Assembly: GCA_002420085.1 (NCBI GenBank)
Contig: DIHI01000080.1
Coordinates: 97,945 to 103,326, forward strand
From: Lysobacterales bacterium UBA5700
GTDB taxonomy: Bacteria > Pseudomonadota > Gammaproteobacteria > Xanthomonadales > Xanthomonadaceae
Length of the DNA stretch: 5,382 nt
Direction of reading: 5' to 3'
Positions 4,577 through 5,382 of the stretch are shown piece by piece (position 1 is the stretch's first letter; each line of letters begins with the position of its first letter). The notes beneath the pieces are model-generated. The model did no database searches and was not told the DNA's origin. It worked only from the letters and a program-made list of their open reading frames with translations. The position numbers were made by a program, and so were the translations under genes.

Positions 4577-5382
4577 ATGCTTGCTCAAGCCCTCAAGTCG
4601 CTGCGTGCCGGCGATGTCGAAACCGCCCTCGCCGATGCCCGTCGCTACCTGGAAACGCAGCCCGACGATCCCGAGGGCCATCACCTGCTCGGAGTGATCC
4701 TGCGCGCGACCGGCGATCTCGACGGCGCAGCGGCCAGCATCGATCGGGCGATCGAGCTGGCGCCCGATGTCGGCGCGTTCCACCTGGCCCGCGCCAGCCT
4801 GATGATCGATCGCCGCGACATCATCCCGGCCAAGGTAGAACTGGCCAGAGCGATCGAGGCCGATCCCAACCAGCTCGCCAGCTACCTGCTGCTGGCCAAC
4901 TACGCACTGGCGTCGGGTGATGGCGACGAAGCTGGTCGCCTGCTGCGCCTGGCCCAGCGGGTCGATGCCGAACACCCCCAGGTGCTGCTGCTGGCCGGCC
5001 AGCTACAGGCCGCGCGCGGTGAAACCGATGGCGCGATCGCGACCTTCACCCGCGCCCTGCAACGCGCCCCGAACGATGTCCTGGTCCAGACCACGCTCGG
5101 CCTGGCCTATCTGCGTCAGGGGCATCATGCCTTTGCCGGTGAACTGCTGGCCAAGGCGGTCGCGGCCCATCCTGGCCAGCGCAGCATTCGCTGGGCACTG
5201 GTGCAGTCCCTGCGCGCCCAGGAGCGGTTCGCCGAAATCCTGCCGCATCTCGATGTTCTGCTGGCCGAGCGTCCCGACGACCCGGCCGCCCTGACCCTGC
5301 GCGGCGACCTCGGCATCCGCTTCGGACGGCTCGACATCGCACTGGCCGATTATCGACGTGTGCTGGAACTGGCCGATCAGCC
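4577..5382 (+). CDS. Tetratricopeptide (TPR) repeat protein, 5' part (partial)
   Basis: The reading frame starts at the ATG 3 bases after the hydrolase stop and stays open to the window edge: 268 codons, no stop seen. It is built from TPR units with exact 34-residue phasing. A proline closes helix B at residues 29, 63, 97, 165, 199 and 233, with only the position at 131 substituted (Ala), giving seven complete repeats and most of an eighth. Clear examples are HHLLGVILRATGDLDGAAAS...AIELAPD (35-64) and LGLAYLRQGHHAFAGELLAK...HP (174-199). TPR solenoids bind peptides or partner proteins. There is no signal peptide or membrane segment, so it is probably cytoplasmic. The C-terminus is missing, so a fused enzyme domain cannot be excluded; TPR-sulfotransferase fusions are known in related bacteria. 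There is no good ribosome binding site; translation may be coupled to the hydrolase gene. TPR identity is secure, the role is unknown. Confidence 0.9.
   Translation, partial: MLAQALKSLRAGDVETALADARRYLETQPDDPEGHHLLGVILRATGDLDGAAASIDRAIELAPDVGAFHLARASLMIDRRDIIPAKVELARAIEADPNQLASYLLLANYALASGDGDEAGRLLRLAQRVDAEHPQVLLLAGQLQAARGETDGAIATFTRALQRAPNDVLVQTTLGLAYLRQGHHAFAGELLAKAVAAHPGQRSIRWALVQSLRAQERFAEILPHLDVLLAERPDDPAALTLRGDLGIRFGRLDIALADYRRVLELADQ

Noticed and set aside
3983..4975. A 330-codon minus-strand open frame opposite the hydrolase and TPR genes
   Set aside because: It is again in register with the sense codons of the hydrolase and TPR genes, which explains its openness; no domain is recognisable in the product.
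4900..5342. Several 60-125 codon open frames on both strands within the TPR gene
   Set aside because: The TPR frame from 4577 shows unbroken 34-residue periodicity through this whole region, so these are shadows.

Overview
This is a dense, GC-rich bacterial segment. Six genes, one of them cut by the right edge, are read left to right on the + strand; a seventh gene contributes only its last few codons at the left edge. Gene content and style suggest a gammaproteobacterium, most plausibly of the Xanthomonadales/Lysobacterales type. The reasons are a DusA-class tRNA dihydrouridine synthase, a YheT-like hydrolase, a very strong G/C third-position bias, and starts without Shine-Dalgarno sequences placed next to -10-like hexamers. 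The assignment rests on family recognition, not on any search.

Layout. Positions 1-36 look like the Gly/His-rich end of an upstream gene, followed by a strong intrinsic terminator (70-95). A short control region with a 10-bp direct repeat and a -10-like hexamer leads into a zinc-binding GFA/CENP-V-type protein (186-590). After 126 non-coding bases comes dusA (717-1742). Twenty-four bases later there is an arginine-deiminase/dimethylargininase-fold hydrolase related to the CtlX group (1767-2681), probably on the same transcript as dusA. A second transcription unit starts near 2733 with a PlsC-type acyltransferase (2733-3533). It overlaps by 4 bases a YheT-like alpha/beta hydrolase (3530-4573), and 3 bases after that starts a TPR-repeat protein (4577 to beyond 5382).

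How the genes fit together. dusA modifies the tRNA D-loop. Its neighbour is a guanidino-group hydrolase with an intact Cys/His catalytic set but an unknown substrate, and no functional link between the two is evident beyond probable co-transcription. The acyltransferase and the overlapping serine hydrolase could both act on lipid or ester substrates, so a lipid-remodelling pair is reasonable but unproven. The TPR protein has no signal peptide or membrane segment in the visible part and is probably a cytoplasmic scaffold or the N-terminal half of a TPR-enzyme fusion.

I found no mobile element, CRISPR array, tRNA or rRNA, and no sign of a genuinely new multi-gene system. The points most worth checking are the near-identical spacing of -10-like hexamers to start codons at dusA and the acyltransferase (probable leaderless mRNAs), the diverged N-terminus of the CtlX-like hydrolase, a strong excess of GATC sites, and the direct repeat in front of the GFA gene. 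No gene-free stretch exceeds 300 bases.
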